Shown: positions 41,055 to 51,256 of the stretch, piece by piece
Position numbering within the stretch: the first letter of the stretch is position 1
Layout of the letters: every line of letters starts with the position of its first letter
Assembly (NCBI RefSeq): GCF_021725675.1
Contig: NZ_JAKJPO010000001.1
Coordinates: 496,001 to 560,000 of the forward strand
Direction of reading: 5' to 3'
Origin: Marilutibacter chinensis
GTDB lineage: Bacteria; Pseudomonadota; Gammaproteobacteria; Xanthomonadales; Xanthomonadaceae
DNA length: 64,000 nt
The notes under the pieces: model-generated
Database searches by the model: none
What the model was told of the DNA's origin: nothing
What the model saw: only the letters and a program-made list of their open reading frames with translations
Position numbers and translations under genes: made by a program

Positions 41055-42845
41055 ATGATGATCCGCACTCTGCCCGCCGTCCTCGTCCTGGCATTGTCCG
41101 CCCTTTCCCCGACTGTCGAGGCGGCTTCCGACACCTCGCTGACCACGGTCGCCGAGCGCAGCGGTTTCGTGAAGACCGGGCGCTACGACGAAGTGATCGC
41201 GCTGTGCGACGCCTTTGCCGCCCGCTACCCGGACGCGGTGCGCTGCCGGACCTTCGGCACCACGCCCGAGGGCCGGCCGATGAAGCTGCTGGTGGTCTCG
41301 CCGACCGGCGCGTTCACTGCGGCCGAAGCGCGCGCGCAGGGCCTGCCGGTGACCCTGATCCAGGGCGGCATCCATGCCGGCGAGATCGACGGCAAGGACG
41401 CCGGCTTCCTGGCGCTGCGCGAGCTTCTCGACGGCGAAGTCGCACCCGGCGTTCTCGAGCGGCAGGTGCTGTTGTTCGTGCCGGTGTTCAACGTCGACGG
41501 CCACGAGCGCTTCAAGGCCTGGAACCGCCCCAACCAGCGCGGCCCGGAGGAGATGGGCTGGCGCACCACCGCGCAGAACTACAACCTCAACCGCGACTAT
41601 GCCAAGGCCGATACGCCGGAGATGCGGGCAATGCTGGCGCTGTACAGGGAATGGGACCCGCTGGCCTACATCGACCTGCACGTCACCGATGGCGCGAAGT
41701 TCGAGCACGACATCTCGATCATGGTCGAGCCCGTGCACGCGGGCGACATGGCCCTGCGCGAGGCCGGCTTCGCCTTCCGCGACGGCGTGATCGGGCGGCT
41801 GGCCGAACAGGGCTCGTTGCCGCTGCCGTTCTATCCGTCGTTCGTCGAATACGACAACCCGGCCTCGGGATTCACCGACGGCGTCGCCCCACCGCGCTTC
41901 TCCCACGGCTATACGCTGCTGCGCAACCGCCTGGGGATGCTGGTCGAGACCCACTCCTGGCGGACCTATCCCGAGCGCGTCCGCGCGACCTACAACACGA
42001 TCATCGCTTCGCTGCAGCTGCTGGCCACGCACGGCCGCGACTGGCAGGCGGTCGCGCATGCGGCCGATGCGCGCGCGACCCGGCTGACCGGCACCGAGGT
42101 GCCGCTCGACTACAAGGCCACCGAGCAGGTGCGCGCGATCGACTTCCGCGGCTACGCCTACAGCCGGACGCCGTCGGAGGTCTCCGGTGCGCTGATGACC
42201 CGCTACGACGAGAGCACGCCGCAGGTCTGGAAGGTACCGCTGCGCGACCAGATCGTGCCCGACAAGACCGAGACCGTTCCCACCGGCGGCTACATCGTGC
42301 CTGTCGAACATGCCGAGACGGTCGCGCCCCTGCTCGACGTGCACGGACTGCGCTACACGCGGCTCGCCCGGCCGTTGCAGCACACTCCTGTCGAGGTATT
42401 CCGCGCCACCGCCACCGCGTTCGCCGCGCAGCCGCTGGAAGGCCGCCAGCGCGTCGACATCGACGGCGAGTGGTCGCCCGGGACCCGCGACGTCCGTGCC
42501 GGCGCGTTGTTCGTGCCGTCGGCACAGCCCGGCATCCGCCTGGCGATGGCGCTGCTGGAGCCGCGCGCGCCGGACGCGCTGGCGGCCTGGGGCGAATTCA
42601 ACAACGCGTTCGAGCGCAAGGAGTACATGGAGGACTACGTCGCCGAGGAAGTCGCGCGCGAGATGCTCGCCCGCGACCCGGCGGTCCGGGCCGAATTCGA
42701 GCGCAGGTTGCGCGAGGACGAGGCCTTCGCCGGCGATCCGCGCGCGCGACTGGACTTCTTCTATCGCCGTCATTCGTCGTGGGACGACCGCCACGGTCTG
42801 TACCCGGTGATGCGGATCGGCAAGGTGCCGGCCGGCGCTGAATGA
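41055..42845 (+). CDS. M14-family zinc carboxypeptidase-like protein
   Basis: 596 residues with a signal peptide (VLVLALSALSPTVEAA). The zinc motif HxxE is His107/Glu110 (GIHAGEIDG), the third ligand is His209 (YIDLHVTDG), and FNVDGHER and NLNRDYAK are typical of M14. The catalytic Glu has not been assigned. The domain is followed by about 250 residues of unknown role. Length and domain order fit the group of uncharacterised M14 proteins of Xanthomonadaceae. The secreted enzyme may release C-terminal residues from peptides or act on cell wall. Confidence 0.88.
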   Translation: MMIRTLPAVLVLALSALSPTVEAASDTSLTTVAERSGFVKTGRYDEVIALCDAFAARYPDAVRCRTFGTTPEGRPMKLLVVSPTGAFTAAEARAQGLPVTLIQGGIHAGEIDGKDAGFLALRELLDGEVAPGVLERQVLLFVPVFNVDGHERFKAWNRPNQRGPEEMGWRTTAQNYNLNRDYAKADTPEMRAMLALYREWDPLAYIDLHVTDGAKFEHDISIMVEPVHAGDMALREAGFAFRDGVIGRLAEQGSLPLPFYPSFVEYDNPASGFTDGVAPPRFSHGYTLLRNRLGMLVETHSWRTYPERVRATYNTIIASLQLLATHGRDWQAVAHAADARATRLTGTEVPLDYKATEQVRAIDFRGYAYSRTPSEVSGALMTRYDESTPQVWKVPLRDQIVPDKTETVPTGGYIVPVEHAETVAPLLDVHGLRYTRLARPLQHTPVEVFRATATAFAAQPLEGRQRVDIDGEWSPGTRDVRAGALFVPSAQPGIRLAMALLEPRAPDALAAWGEFNNAFERKEYMEDYVAEEVAREMLARDPAVRAEFERRLREDEAFAGDPRARLDFFYRRHSSWDDRHGLYPVMRIGKVPAGAE

Positions 42846-42960
42846 TCGGCTCGTTCCGGGGCGCAGGAGCGGCATGGTGAGCGGCGATAACACCGTCACC
42901 ACGCGAGGGCGCGGATACTGGCGCGCCCGGCCTGCCGGGCAGTCCTGCCCAGGAGTCTTC

Positions 42961-44034
42961 ATGCCACCGTTCCGCCGTCTCGTCCGATCCGCCCTGCCCA
43001 CCCTGGCGCTGTGCATCGCGCTGGCAGGATGCCAGCCGGGCACGTCGCCGTCGTCGACGGACGGCGGTTCCACCGCATCCGCGCCCGTCGCCGACCGGGC
43101 CCGGCTCAGCGGCACCGCGGTCTACCGCGAACGGATCGTACCGCCGCCGGGTTCGCGCCTGCAGGTGCAGCTGATCGACGTCCTGTACGGAACCGCCCCG
43201 GAGGCGGTGCTGGCGGAGACGGAGATCGAGGACGTCGGTCCGCCGCCGATCGCCTTCAGTCTCGACTACGACCCTGCGTCCATCCGCGCGAACGGCCAGT
43301 ACGGCCTGCATGCCGCCCTATACGGCCCCGAGGGCGCGTTGCTGTTCGTCGCAGACGTCCGCCACGCGGTCGCGCCCGGCCGCGACGAGCCCGTCGAGCT
43401 GTCGCTCGGGCGGGTGGCGCAGGAAAGCGCCGACGCCCCCGCCATCCATCCGGCCGACGGTATCGGCGACGCCGTCAACCGTCGCCACTGGCAATGCGGC
43501 GAACTGCGCGTGGACACCACGTTCGACCCGGCCACCCTCGATACCACGCTGTCGTTCTCCGGCCGCCGTCTCGTCCTCGCCCAGACCGCCACCGCCACCG
43601 GCACCCGACATGCCGACAAGGCCGGCAACGAGTTCCGCAGCGAGGGCGACCGTGCCCTGCTGACCCTGGACGGTCAGCCGCAGATCGAATGCACGCCGAG
43701 CGACACCCCGTCGCCGTGGACCGACGCGGCCGACCGCGGGATCGGTTTCCGTGCCGCCGGCAACGAGCCCGGCTGGTGGGTCGAGGTCGGCATGGGCGAG
43801 GCACCGACGATCGAGGCCGTGCTCGACTACGGTGAGCGCAGCCTGGAGGTCGAACATGCGCAACCCGACGAGCTCGGCTACACCGGGATCACCGCCGACG
43901 GCGAACGCGTCACCCTGGTGATCGACCGCACGCCCTGCGAGGACGGCATGAGCGGCGAGGCCTTCGAGGCCAGCGCGCGGCTGGAGGTCGACGGCCGACG
44001 CTACAGCGGCTGCGGCGCGTTCCTGTTCGACTGA
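42961..44034 (+). CDS. Three-domain lipoprotein: YbaY, MliC and COG3650
   Basis: 357 residues. The signal ends in the lipobox ALAGC (IALAGCQPG). Then follow a YbaY-type beta domain (about 48-135, VYRERIVPPPGSRLQVQLIDVLYGT to DVRHAVAPG), a MliC domain (about 173-245, starting WQCGELRV, with GTRHADKAGNEFRSEGDRALLTL and the paired Cys) and a COG3650 domain (258-357, RAAGNEPGWWVEVG and RTPCEDGMSG to YSGCGAFLF). MliC inhibits C-type lysozyme in the periplasm. The fusion suggests an outer membrane lipoprotein guarding the cell wall. It stands alone between the M14 gene and the TetR operon. Confidence 0.85.
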   Translation: MPPFRRLVRSALPTLALCIALAGCQPGTSPSSTDGGSTASAPVADRARLSGTAVYRERIVPPPGSRLQVQLIDVLYGTAPEAVLAETEIEDVGPPPIAFSLDYDPASIRANGQYGLHAALYGPEGALLFVADVRHAVAPGRDEPVELSLGRVAQESADAPAIHPADGIGDAVNRRHWQCGELRVDTTFDPATLDTTLSFSGRRLVLAQTATATGTRHADKAGNEFRSEGDRALLTLDGQPQIECTPSDTPSPWTDAADRGIGFRAAGNEPGWWVEVGMGEAPTIEAVLDYGERSLEVEHAQPDELGYTGITADGERVTLVIDRTPCEDGMSGEAFEASARLEVDGRRYSGCGAFLFD

Positions 44035-44193
44035 GCGGCACCGCCGCCTGCGGCGGCGGGACCGCGCGGCCATCGGGCGCCATCGCGCGTCGCTGCACGC
44101 CGCCGGACCCGGCCGTTCCCGGCCCCCGACAGCGCGTTCGCGTTGATCGTGATCAATCCCCTGCCCTCCGCCGCGTGGTCCGATGACCCGGCC

Positions 44194-44222
44194 TTGACAC
44201 CCGGCTCGGGCGGGAGAAAGAT
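44194..44222 (+). promoter_or_regulatory. Promoter of the TetR-ABC operon
   Basis: A perfect -35 element TTGACA (44194-44199), 17 bases, then AAAGAT (44217-44222) as a weak -10. It lies immediately before the palindromic array at 44231-44256, so a repressor bound there would block clearance. Confidence 0.5.
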
Positions 44223-44230
44223 CGGACCGG

Positions 44231-44256
44231 CTGGTCCAACCAATTGGTCCAACCAA
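44231..44256. promoter_or_regulatory. Tandem palindromes, likely TetR operator
   Basis: Two 13-base palindromes lie end to end: CTGGT-CCA-ACCAA (44231-44243) and TTGGT-CCA-ACCAA (44244-44256), the first with one mismatch. They repeat with a period of 13 bases and end 23 bases before the regulator ATG, just after the proposed -10. This is a standard position for autorepression by a TetR dimer. Confidence 0.65.
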
Positions 44257-44279
44257 CCGGTTCAGGTCACGAAACAGTC

Positions 44280-44897
44280 ATGCCCCGTCCTCGCTTCCAC
44301 AAGCTCGACGCCCGGCGCCAGGAGTCGATCCTCGAAACCGCCGCCGAGGAGTTCGCCGCGCATGGCTACGACCAGGCCTCGCTCAACCGCATCATCGAGC
44401 GCCTGGGGCTGAGCAAGGGTCAGTTCTATTACCACTTCGACGACAAGGTCGACCTGTTCCAGGCGGTCATGGACTGGGCATGGGCGCTTGGCGTCCCGGA
44501 GGAGATCGGCGACTTCAGCCACCTGCAGGCCGACAGCTTCTGGCCCACCCTGGAGCGGCTGTCGGAGCGTTCCCGCGAGATGCTGCGCGAGCGGCCGTGG
44601 TACGTGGGCGTCTGGCGCCCGCTCTACCACCCGCCGGCCGATCCGCGGGCACGGCAGGTCGCGCAGGAAAAAATCGCGCAGATCGAGGCGATCCGGATCA
44701 ACTTCATGCGCCATGGGCAGAAGGTCGGCTGCATCCGCGACGACATGCCCGAGGACCTGCTGATGACCGCGATCTTCAGTCTGCGCGCGGCGCTTGACCG
44801 CTGGTTCGTCGACCATTGGGACGAGCTGACCGCCGATCAGTGCGACACCCTGCCGCGGTTGATGCTGGACATGTTCCGGCGCATGTTCGAGCCGTGA
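44280..44897 (+). CDS. TetR-family transcriptional regulator
   Basis: 205 residues. The helix-turn-helix is in [55 protein letters not shown], the TetR signature, followed by an all-helical ligand domain. It is the first gene of an operon with an ATPase, a permease and an adaptor, so it presumably represses the exporter until its ligand binds. Palindromes upstream fit autorepression. The ATG at 44280 is preferred as the frame-open part before it is only 12 codons and runs over the operator. Confidence 0.9.
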   Translation: MPRPRFHKLDARRQESILETAAEEFAAHGYDQASLNRIIERLGLSKGQFYYHFDDKVDLFQAVMDWAWALGVPEEIGDFSHLQADSFWPTLERLSERSREMLRERPWYVGVWRPLYHPPADPRARQVAQEKIAQIEAIRINFMRHGQKVGCIRDDMPEDLLMTAIFSLRAALDRWFVDHWDELTADQCDTLPRLMLDMFRRMFEP

Positions 44898-44901
44898 ACC
44901 G

Positions 44902-45621
44902 ATGGCACGCGAACCGGCCACCGCGGTATTCGAGGTCGAGGGCCTCAGCAAGGTCTACACGATGGGCGAGGTCCAGGTGCGTGCGCTGGACGACGTCGAC
45001 CTCAGCCTGCGCGACGGCGATTTCGTGGTGCTGCTCGGGGCCTCGGGCTCGGGAAAGTCGACCCTGCTGAACCTGCTGGGCGGACTCGACACTCCGAGCA
45101 GCGGTCACATCCGCTACCGCGGCGAAGCGCTCGACGCCGGCGACGAGGCTGCATTGACGCGTTACCGGCGGCACCACGTCGGCTTCGTCTTCCAGTTCTA
45201 CAACCTCATTCCGAGCCTGACCGCGCGCGAGAACGTGGCGCTGGTGACAGAGATCGTCAAAGATCCGCTCCAGCCCGAGGAGGCATTGGCGCTGGTCGGC
45301 CTCGAACACCGGCTCGACCACTTCCCATCGCAACTGTCCGGCGGCGAGCAGCAGCGCGTGGCGATCGCCCGCGCGGTGGCCAAGCGTCCGGCGGTGCTGC
45401 TGTGCGACGAGCCCACCGGCGCGCTCGATCTCTCCACCGGCGTGGTGGTGCTCAAGGCGTTGGCGCGGGTCAACGCGGAGATGGGCACCACCACGCTCGT
45501 GATCACCCACAATGCGTCGATCGCCGAGATGGCCGACGTCGTGCTGCACATGGCCGATGGCCGGATCGTCTCCTCCGAGCGCAACACGCACAAGCGCTCC
45601 CCGGACGAACTGAAGTGGTGA
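44902..45621 (+). CDS. ABC transporter ATP-binding protein (MacB/LolD type)
   Basis: 239 residues. Walker A is GASGSGKST (46-54), the Q-loop is [18 protein letters not shown], the signature is [14 protein letters not shown] and Walker B is [12 protein letters not shown]. This subtype pairs with FtsX-like permeases. The gene starts 4 bases after the TetR stop and is followed by the permease 4 bases after its own stop. It powers the exporter coded next to it. Confidence 0.92.
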   Translation: MAREPATAVFEVEGLSKVYTMGEVQVRALDDVDLSLRDGDFVVLLGASGSGKSTLLNLLGGLDTPSSGHIRYRGEALDAGDEAALTRYRRHHVGFVFQFYNLIPSLTARENVALVTEIVKDPLQPEEALALVGLEHRLDHFPSQLSGGEQQRVAIARAVAKRPAVLLCDEPTGALDLSTGVVVLKALARVNAEMGTTTLVITHNASIAEMADVVLHMADGRIVSSERNTHKRSPDELKW

Positions 45622-45625
45622 GGCC

Positions 45626-47995
45626 GTGCGCATCTCGGCCCTGAACCGCAAGCTGCTGCGTGACCTCCGGGCAATGGCCGGCCAGGCGTTCGCCATCGCG
45701 CTGGTCCTGGCCGCCGGCATGGCGATGTGGGTGATGTACCTGTCGAACTTCCAGTCGCTGCAGCGCAGCCGGCAGTCCTACTACGAGGAGCAGCGCTTCG
45801 CCGAGGTGTTCGCCTCGCTCAAGCGGGCACCGGAATCGCTGGCCGCGCGCATCGCCGACATTCCCGGCGTGGCACGCGCCGAGACCCGGGTGGTGGCGGA
45901 CGTGGTGCTCGACGTTCCCGGCCTGCAGGAGCCGGCCAGCGGCCGGCTGATCTCGATACCGGCGGACCGGCGCCCGGCGTTGAACGACCTGTACCTGCGC
46001 GAAGGCCGCTGGATCTCGGCCGGCCGCCCCGACGAGGTGCTGGCCAGCGAGGCCTTTACCCAGGCGCATGGCTTCCATGTCGGCGACCGCTTCGCGGCGA
46101 TCATCAACGGCCGCAAGCGCACGCTGGACATCGTCGGCATCGTGCTGTCGCCGGAATACGTCTACAGCATCAGGCCGGGAGAACTGGTTCCGGACGACCG
46201 CCTGTTCGGGGTGTTCTGGATGGAGCGGCGTGCGCTGGCGAACGCCTTCGACATGGAAGGCGGCTTCAACGACGTGGTGCTGGAGCTGGCGCCGCGGGTG
46301 CAGACCGACGAGGTGATCGCCAGGCTGGACGCGCTGCTGGAACGCTATGGCGGACTGGGCGCCATCCCCCGCGCGCTGCAGCCCTCGCACTGGACGCTGG
46401 AATCGGAACTGCAGCAGCTGCGCAGCATGGGGATCGCGGTGCCGGCGATCTTCCTGCTCGTCACCGCCTTCGTGCTCAACGTCGCCCTCGGCCGGGCGCT
46501 GGCATTGCAGCGGCCGCAGCTGGCCGCGCTCAAGGCACTGGGATACCGCAACGACGAGCTGGCCTGGCACTACCTGAAATGGGCCCTGGCGATCGCGACG
46601 CTCGGCGCGGCGCTGGGGGTGGCCGCCGGCGTCTGGCTCGGTGCCGGCATGACCGATCTCTACGCGCAGTACTTCAGCTTTCCGCAGACCGATTACAGGG
46701 TATCGCCGGCCGTGGTGCTGGGCGCAGTGGCGATCAGCCTGGTCACGGCGATGGTCGGCGCCTACTCGTCGGTGCGCCGTTCGGTCCGCATTCCTCCGGC
46801 CGAAGCGATGCGGCCGGAACCGCCCGCGCGCTACCGGCGCAGCATCGTCGAGCGACCGGGATTGCGGCAACGGCTGGGCATGGCGACGCGGATGATCCTG
46901 CGCAACCTGGAACGGCAACCGTTGCGTGCGCTGGCGTCGATCACCGGCATCGCCTTCGCCGCCGGCATCCTGCTGTTCGGTTTTTCCCTGATCGCCTCGA
47001 CCGAGCGCCTGATCTCGCTGCAGTTCTCGGTCGCCGAGCGGCAGGACGTGACGGTCAACTTCGTCGAACCGGCGTCGTCGTCCGCCCGCCACGCCCTGGC
47101 GCGGTTGCCGGGCGTCCTCGCGGTCGAACCCGTGCGCACGGTACCGGCCCGCCTGCGCGCCGGCTTCAGGCATCGCGACCTGGCGATCACCGGACTGCCC
47201 ACGGATGCGCGGCTGCGTCGCATCGTCGACATGGACGGCAATGCGGTGGCACCGCCGCCCGAAGGCCTGGTGCTGTCGGCGATGCTGGCGCGCGTGCTCG
47301 ACGTCGTTCCCGGCGACCGCGTGACCCTCGAGATCCTGCAGGGCCACCGTCCGCACGTCGAGGCGACCGTCGCCGGCCTGGTCGACGATTCGCTCGGCCT
47401 GTCCGCCTACATGGACATCGAGGCGGTGCGCCGCCTGATGCGCGAGGGCGGCACCCTGTCCGGCGCCGCGTTGAAGATCGATCCCGCACGGGAAGGGGCG
47501 CTGTCGGACACGCTGAAGGCGATGCCGGTCATCGCCGGGGTCGCGATCAAACGCACCGTGATCGAGAATTTCCGCGAGACGATGGCGCAGAACATCGGCC
47601 TGATGATCACCATCAACGTGCTGTTCGCCGGCATCATCGCCTTCGGCGTGATCTACAACGCCGCACGCGTGTCGCTGTCGGAGCGTGCGCGCGAACTGGC
47701 GAGCCTGCGCGTGCTCGGTTTCACCCGCGCCGAGATCTCCTTGATCCTGCTCGGCGAGCTCGCGATCCTCACCGCGCTCGCGCTGCCGTTCGGGGCCGTG
47801 CTCGGCCAGGGCATGGCGCAGGCGATGGTCAAGTCGATCGAAAGCGAGGTCTACCGTTTTCCGCTGTCCACCACTCCGGCCACGGTCGCCTGGTCGGCAC
47901 TGGTGGTCATCGCCGCTGCTGCCGTATCCGGCCTGATCGTGCGACGCCGGCTCGACCGGCTCGACCTGGTCGGTGTCCTGAAAACCCGGGAATGA
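45626..47995 (+). CDS. FtsX-like ABC transporter permease
   Basis: 789 residues starting with GTG. One N-terminal membrane segment ([18 protein letters not shown]) precedes a large periplasmic MacB-like core (about 45-260), then FtsX membrane helices, a second periplasmic core and a final group of three helices ([19 protein letters not shown]). The two-half layout with FtsX domains matches the long permeases of the MacB superfamily that use an HlyD-type partner. It probably works with mechanotransmission from the ATPase to move lipids, peptides or drugs. The substrate is unknown. Confidence 0.9.
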   Translation: MRISALNRKLLRDLRAMAGQAFAIALVLAAGMAMWVMYLSNFQSLQRSRQSYYEEQRFAEVFASLKRAPESLAARIADIPGVARAETRVVADVVLDVPGLQEPASGRLISIPADRRPALNDLYLREGRWISAGRPDEVLASEAFTQAHGFHVGDRFAAIINGRKRTLDIVGIVLSPEYVYSIRPGELVPDDRLFGVFWMERRALANAFDMEGGFNDVVLELAPRVQTDEVIARLDALLERYGGLGAIPRALQPSHWTLESELQQLRSMGIAVPAIFLLVTAFVLNVALGRALALQRPQLAALKALGYRNDELAWHYLKWALAIATLGAALGVAAGVWLGAGMTDLYAQYFSFPQTDYRVSPAVVLGAVAISLVTAMVGAYSSVRRSVRIPPAEAMRPEPPARYRRSIVERPGLRQRLGMATRMILRNLERQPLRALASITGIAFAAGILLFGFSLIASTERLISLQFSVAERQDVTVNFVEPASSSARHALARLPGVLAVEPVRTVPARLRAGFRHRDLAITGLPTDARLRRIVDMDGNAVAPPPEGLVLSAMLARVLDVVPGDRVTLEILQGHRPHVEATVAGLVDDSLGLSAYMDIEAVRRLMREGGTLSGAALKIDPAREGALSDTLKAMPVIAGVAIKRTVIENFRETMAQNIGLMITINVLFAGIIAFGVIYNAARVSLSERARELASLRVLGFTRAEISLILLGELAILTALALPFGAVLGQGMAQAMVKSIESEVYRFPLSTTPATVAWSALVVIAAAAVSGLIVRRRLDRLDLVGVLKTRE

Positions 47996-48014
47996 ACCAC
48001 GAGGAGTCGTCGCG

Positions 48015-49292
48015 ATGCCGCGCCCTGGAGCCCCCCTGCAAAGGATCCCCGCCTTCGTCCGCCGCTTCGGATTCCTGAAGAGGCGCAGCGTGCTGCTCGG
48101 CGGTGCGGCCGTGCTCGCGCTGCTGCTGGTCGCATTGTGGCCGGAGTCGACCGAGGTCGACCTGGCCGACGTCACCACCGGCGGACTGCAGGTGACCGTC
48201 GACGAGGAAGGCGAGACGCGGGTGCGCGAGCGCTACGTGGTCTCGGCTCCGGTCGCCGGCGAAGTCGACCGCATCGAGCTGGAGCCAGGAGATCCGGTGG
48301 AAGCCGGACGCACGGTGGTGGCCCGGCTCCGCCCGTCCGCTCCGGTGCCGCTGGACATGCGCGTGCGCGCCGAGGCGGAAGCGGCAATCCCGGCCGCCGA
48401 AGCCGCACTCGCCCGCGCCGAGGCCGAGCGCATGCGCGCGGCTACCCTCGCCACGCGCGCCCGCCAGCAGTTCGAGCGGCTGCGGGCGCTGCAGGACAGC
48501 GGCGCGATCTCGCGCGATGCCGTCGATGCGCAGAAGGCGGAGACGGATGCGGCCCACGAGGCGCTGCGCTCTGCAGGGTACGCGGTCAGCCAGGCGCGAC
48601 ACGAGCTCGACGCCGCGCGCGCCCGGTTGATCCACCAGGACTCTGTCGCCGACGCCTCCGTTCGCCCGGCCGACGCCGACACCGGTGAGCTGCCCGTCCG
48701 CGCACCGATCAACGGAGTGGTACTGCGGCGCCTGCGCGAAAGTCGCGGCGTGGTTCCGGCCGGCACCGGTCTGCTGGAGATCGGCGACGCGGACCGGCTC
48801 GAGATCGTCTCCGACCTGTTGTCGTCCGACGCGGTGCGGGTATCGCCTGGCGACGCGGTGCTGATCGAACAGTGGGGCGGCGGCGACACCCTGCATGGGC
48901 GGGTGAGACGCATCGAACCCGCGGGTTTTCTCAAGGTTTCCGCGCTGGGCGTCGAGGAGCAGCGCGTCAACGTGATCATCGACTTCGAGGATCCGGTGGA
49001 GGCGCGCCAGGCGTTGGGGGATGCCTACCGGGTCGAGGTCCGGATCGTCGTCCGGCACGAGGCCGATGCGGTCAAGGTGCCGGTGGGCAGCCTGTTCCGC
49101 GACGCGGGGGAGTGGGCGGTGTTCGTCGCCGAGGATGGCCGCGCGCGACTGCGCAGGCTGACACTGGGCCTGCGCAACAGCCGCGAGGCGGAAGTGCTGG
49201 ACGGTCTGCGCGCCGGCGAGCAGGTGGTGCTCTATCCCGCCGACGATCTGCACGATGGTGCGCGCATCCATCCACGCGAGAAGCGCGACTGA
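48015..49292 (+). CDS. HlyD/MacA-type periplasmic adaptor
   Basis: 425 residues. An N-terminal anchor (VLLGGAAVLALLLVALW) is followed by a beta-barrel/lipoyl region (VTVDEEGETRVRERYVVSAPVAGEVDRI) and a long coiled-coil (about 120-210), closing with the second lipoyl half and barrel (LPVRAPINGVVLRRL to DDLHDGARIHP). It links the ABC permease to an outer membrane channel. It starts 19 bases after the permease stop. An outer membrane partner is not encoded here, so it must come from elsewhere. Confidence 0.88.
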   Translation: MPRPGAPLQRIPAFVRRFGFLKRRSVLLGGAAVLALLLVALWPESTEVDLADVTTGGLQVTVDEEGETRVRERYVVSAPVAGEVDRIELEPGDPVEAGRTVVARLRPSAPVPLDMRVRAEAEAAIPAAEAALARAEAERMRAATLATRARQQFERLRALQDSGAISRDAVDAQKAETDAAHEALRSAGYAVSQARHELDAARARLIHQDSVADASVRPADADTGELPVRAPINGVVLRRLRESRGVVPAGTGLLEIGDADRLEIVSDLLSSDAVRVSPGDAVLIEQWGGGDTLHGRVRRIEPAGFLKVSALGVEEQRVNVIIDFEDPVEARQALGDAYRVEVRIVVRHEADAVKVPVGSLFRDAGEWAVFVAEDGRARLRRLTLGLRNSREAEVLDGLRAGEQVVLYPADDLHDGARIHPREKRD

Positions 49293-49444
49293 TGGCAACC
49301 GCCGTTGTTCTGCTCGCGACGGCGCACCGATGGAGCATGCGGAAGCCGGGCGACAACAGAACCTGAACCCTTTGTGTTCGCGCTCACCTCGCGTCGATTC
49401 GCGATGTGTTCGGATGACCCGCAGTTCCATACGTCCCGCATGAA

Positions 49445-51256
49445 TTGGTCCGTTTGAACCGGTCATCCCCCGCCCCGTATCTTCCCTGGTGGCGAGCCAC
49501 CACAGTCGAAACCGCCAGGCCGGCGGCGCTTCGGCGCGGCGACGGCCTGCCACGCGGTCACTGGTGGCACAACAGCGTCATCTATCAGTTGACGCCGTGG
49601 AGCTATCAGGACAGCGACGGCGACGGCAAGGGCGACCTCCCCGGCCTGATCCGGCGCGTGGACTATCTCGCCTCGCTGGGTGTCGACGCGGTCTGGCTGA
49701 CGCCGATATACGGCTCGCCGATGGACGACCTCGGCTACGACGTGACCCGTACGCGCCAGATCGATCCGCTGTTCGGCGACATCGGGGACTTCCGCCGGCT
49801 GCTCACGCTGATGCACCAGCGCGGCCTGAAACTGGTGCTGGACCTGGTGCTGAACCACACCTCCGACCAGCACCGCTGGTTCACCGAGAGCCGTGGCAGC
49901 CGCGACAATCCGCGGGCCGACTGGTACATCTGGGCGGACCCGGCCGAGGACGGAGGGCCGCCGAACAACTGGCCATCGGTCCTCACCGGCAAGTCGGGCT
50001 GGAAGTTCGAGCCCGCGCGCGGGCAGTACTACTTCTACAACTTCCTGCCCAGCCAGCCGGATCTCAACTGGCACAACCCCGCCGTGCGCGAAGCGCAGCT
50101 CGATACGGTTCGCTTCTGGCTCGAGGAAGGCATCGACGGCATCCGCCTGGATGCGGTGAACTTCTACTGCCACGACCCCGAGCTGAAGGACAATCCCCTG
50201 CGCACCGACAGCGACGGCAGGCCCGACGGCATCGCTCCCGACAACCCGGCCGCGCAACAGGTGTTCAGCCGCAGCTTCTGCCGGCCGGAAACCCACGACT
50301 GCCTGAAACCGCTGCGCGAGCTGGTCGATCGCCATCCGGGGACGATGCTGCTCGGCGAGGTCACCCTGTGCGAGGACACCATCCGCGAAGCGGCGGAGTT
50401 CACCCATGGAAGCGACCGCCTGCACATCGCGTACCACAGTGCGCTGCTGTTCCATGCGCCGGCGACCGCGCAGCGGCTGAAATCGATCATCCTGCGTACG
50501 CAGCAGGAGTACGGCGCACGCGGCAACTGCTGGATGGCCGGCAATCACGACTACGGCCGCATGCGCGACCTCTGGGGCGGCGGCGACCACGACGATCCGG
50601 ATGCGTTCTACCGGATGATGGCGGCGCTGCTGCTGGCGGCGCCTGGCGCACTGTGCCTGTGGCAGGGCGACGAACTGGGCCTGCCGTCCGCGCGCATTCC
50701 CGAAGACATCGGCGAGGACCAGTTGCGCGACCCGTTCGGACGGGCGATGTACCCGACGCTGCCGGGACGCGACGGCTCGCGCACGCCGATGCCCTGGGAC
50801 TGCGACGACGGCGACCATTGCGGCTTCAGCGAGGTGGAGCCGTGGCTGCCGATTCCCGCCTCGCACCGCGGCCTCTCGGTTGCGGCACAATCCGCCGATC
50901 CGGACTCCAGCCTCAATACCTGGCGCAACCTGCTGCACTGGCGCCGCGCGCAGCCGGCCCTTCTCGAAGGCGCGCTGCGCATGCTCGATCTGCCCGCCCC
51001 CGGCCTGGGCTGGTGGCGCGAGCACGATGTCCAGGGCGTGCTGGCGGTGTTCAACGTGAGTCCGCGGCCGCTGGAGCTCGATCTCGCCGCCTGCGGGGAC
51101 AACGGGTCTGCCGATGCGCTGGAGCGGCTCGAGCCGGCATGGCTGCACGGCTGCGATGCCGAATGGAATCCCGCCACGCGCCGGCTGGCCCTGCCGCCCT
51201 GGGGCGTGTGGTTCGCCGCATGCGGGAAGGACGCGACTTCCGGCCGGGAGGCCTGA
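49445..51256 (+). CDS. GH13 alpha-glucosidase-type enzyme, first copy
   Basis: 603 residues. The (beta/alpha)8 catalytic domain starts near residue 42 (VIYQLTPWSYQDSDGDGKGD). Nucleophile Asp236 is in DGIRLDAVN, acid/base Glu305 in LGEVTL, and Asp369 in GNHDYGR. It is of the oligo-1,6-glucosidase/alpha-glucosidase subtype (GH13_23-like). No signal peptide is visible, so it is cytoplasmic. The only in-frame starts are TTG codons at 49445 and 49454; the region around 49443-49461 also resembles the TetR operator. The stop overlaps the start of the second copy, so the two are an operon. Confidence 0.88.
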   Translation: MVRLNRSSPAPYLPWWRATTVETARPAALRRGDGLPRGHWWHNSVIYQLTPWSYQDSDGDGKGDLPGLIRRVDYLASLGVDAVWLTPIYGSPMDDLGYDVTRTRQIDPLFGDIGDFRRLLTLMHQRGLKLVLDLVLNHTSDQHRWFTESRGSRDNPRADWYIWADPAEDGGPPNNWPSVLTGKSGWKFEPARGQYYFYNFLPSQPDLNWHNPAVREAQLDTVRFWLEEGIDGIRLDAVNFYCHDPELKDNPLRTDSDGRPDGIAPDNPAAQQVFSRSFCRPETHDCLKPLRELVDRHPGTMLLGEVTLCEDTIREAAEFTHGSDRLHIAYHSALLFHAPATAQRLKSIILRTQQEYGARGNCWMAGNHDYGRMRDLWGGGDHDDPDAFYRMMAALLLAAPGALCLWQGDELGLPSARIPEDIGEDQLRDPFGRAMYPTLPGRDGSRTPMPWDCDDGDHCGFSEVEPWLPIPASHRGLSVAAQSADPDSSLNTWRNLLHWRRAQPALLEGALRMLDLPAPGLGWWREHDVQGVLAVFNVSPRPLELDLAACGDNGSADALERLEPAWLHGCDAEWNPATRRLALPPWGVWFAACGKDATSGREA

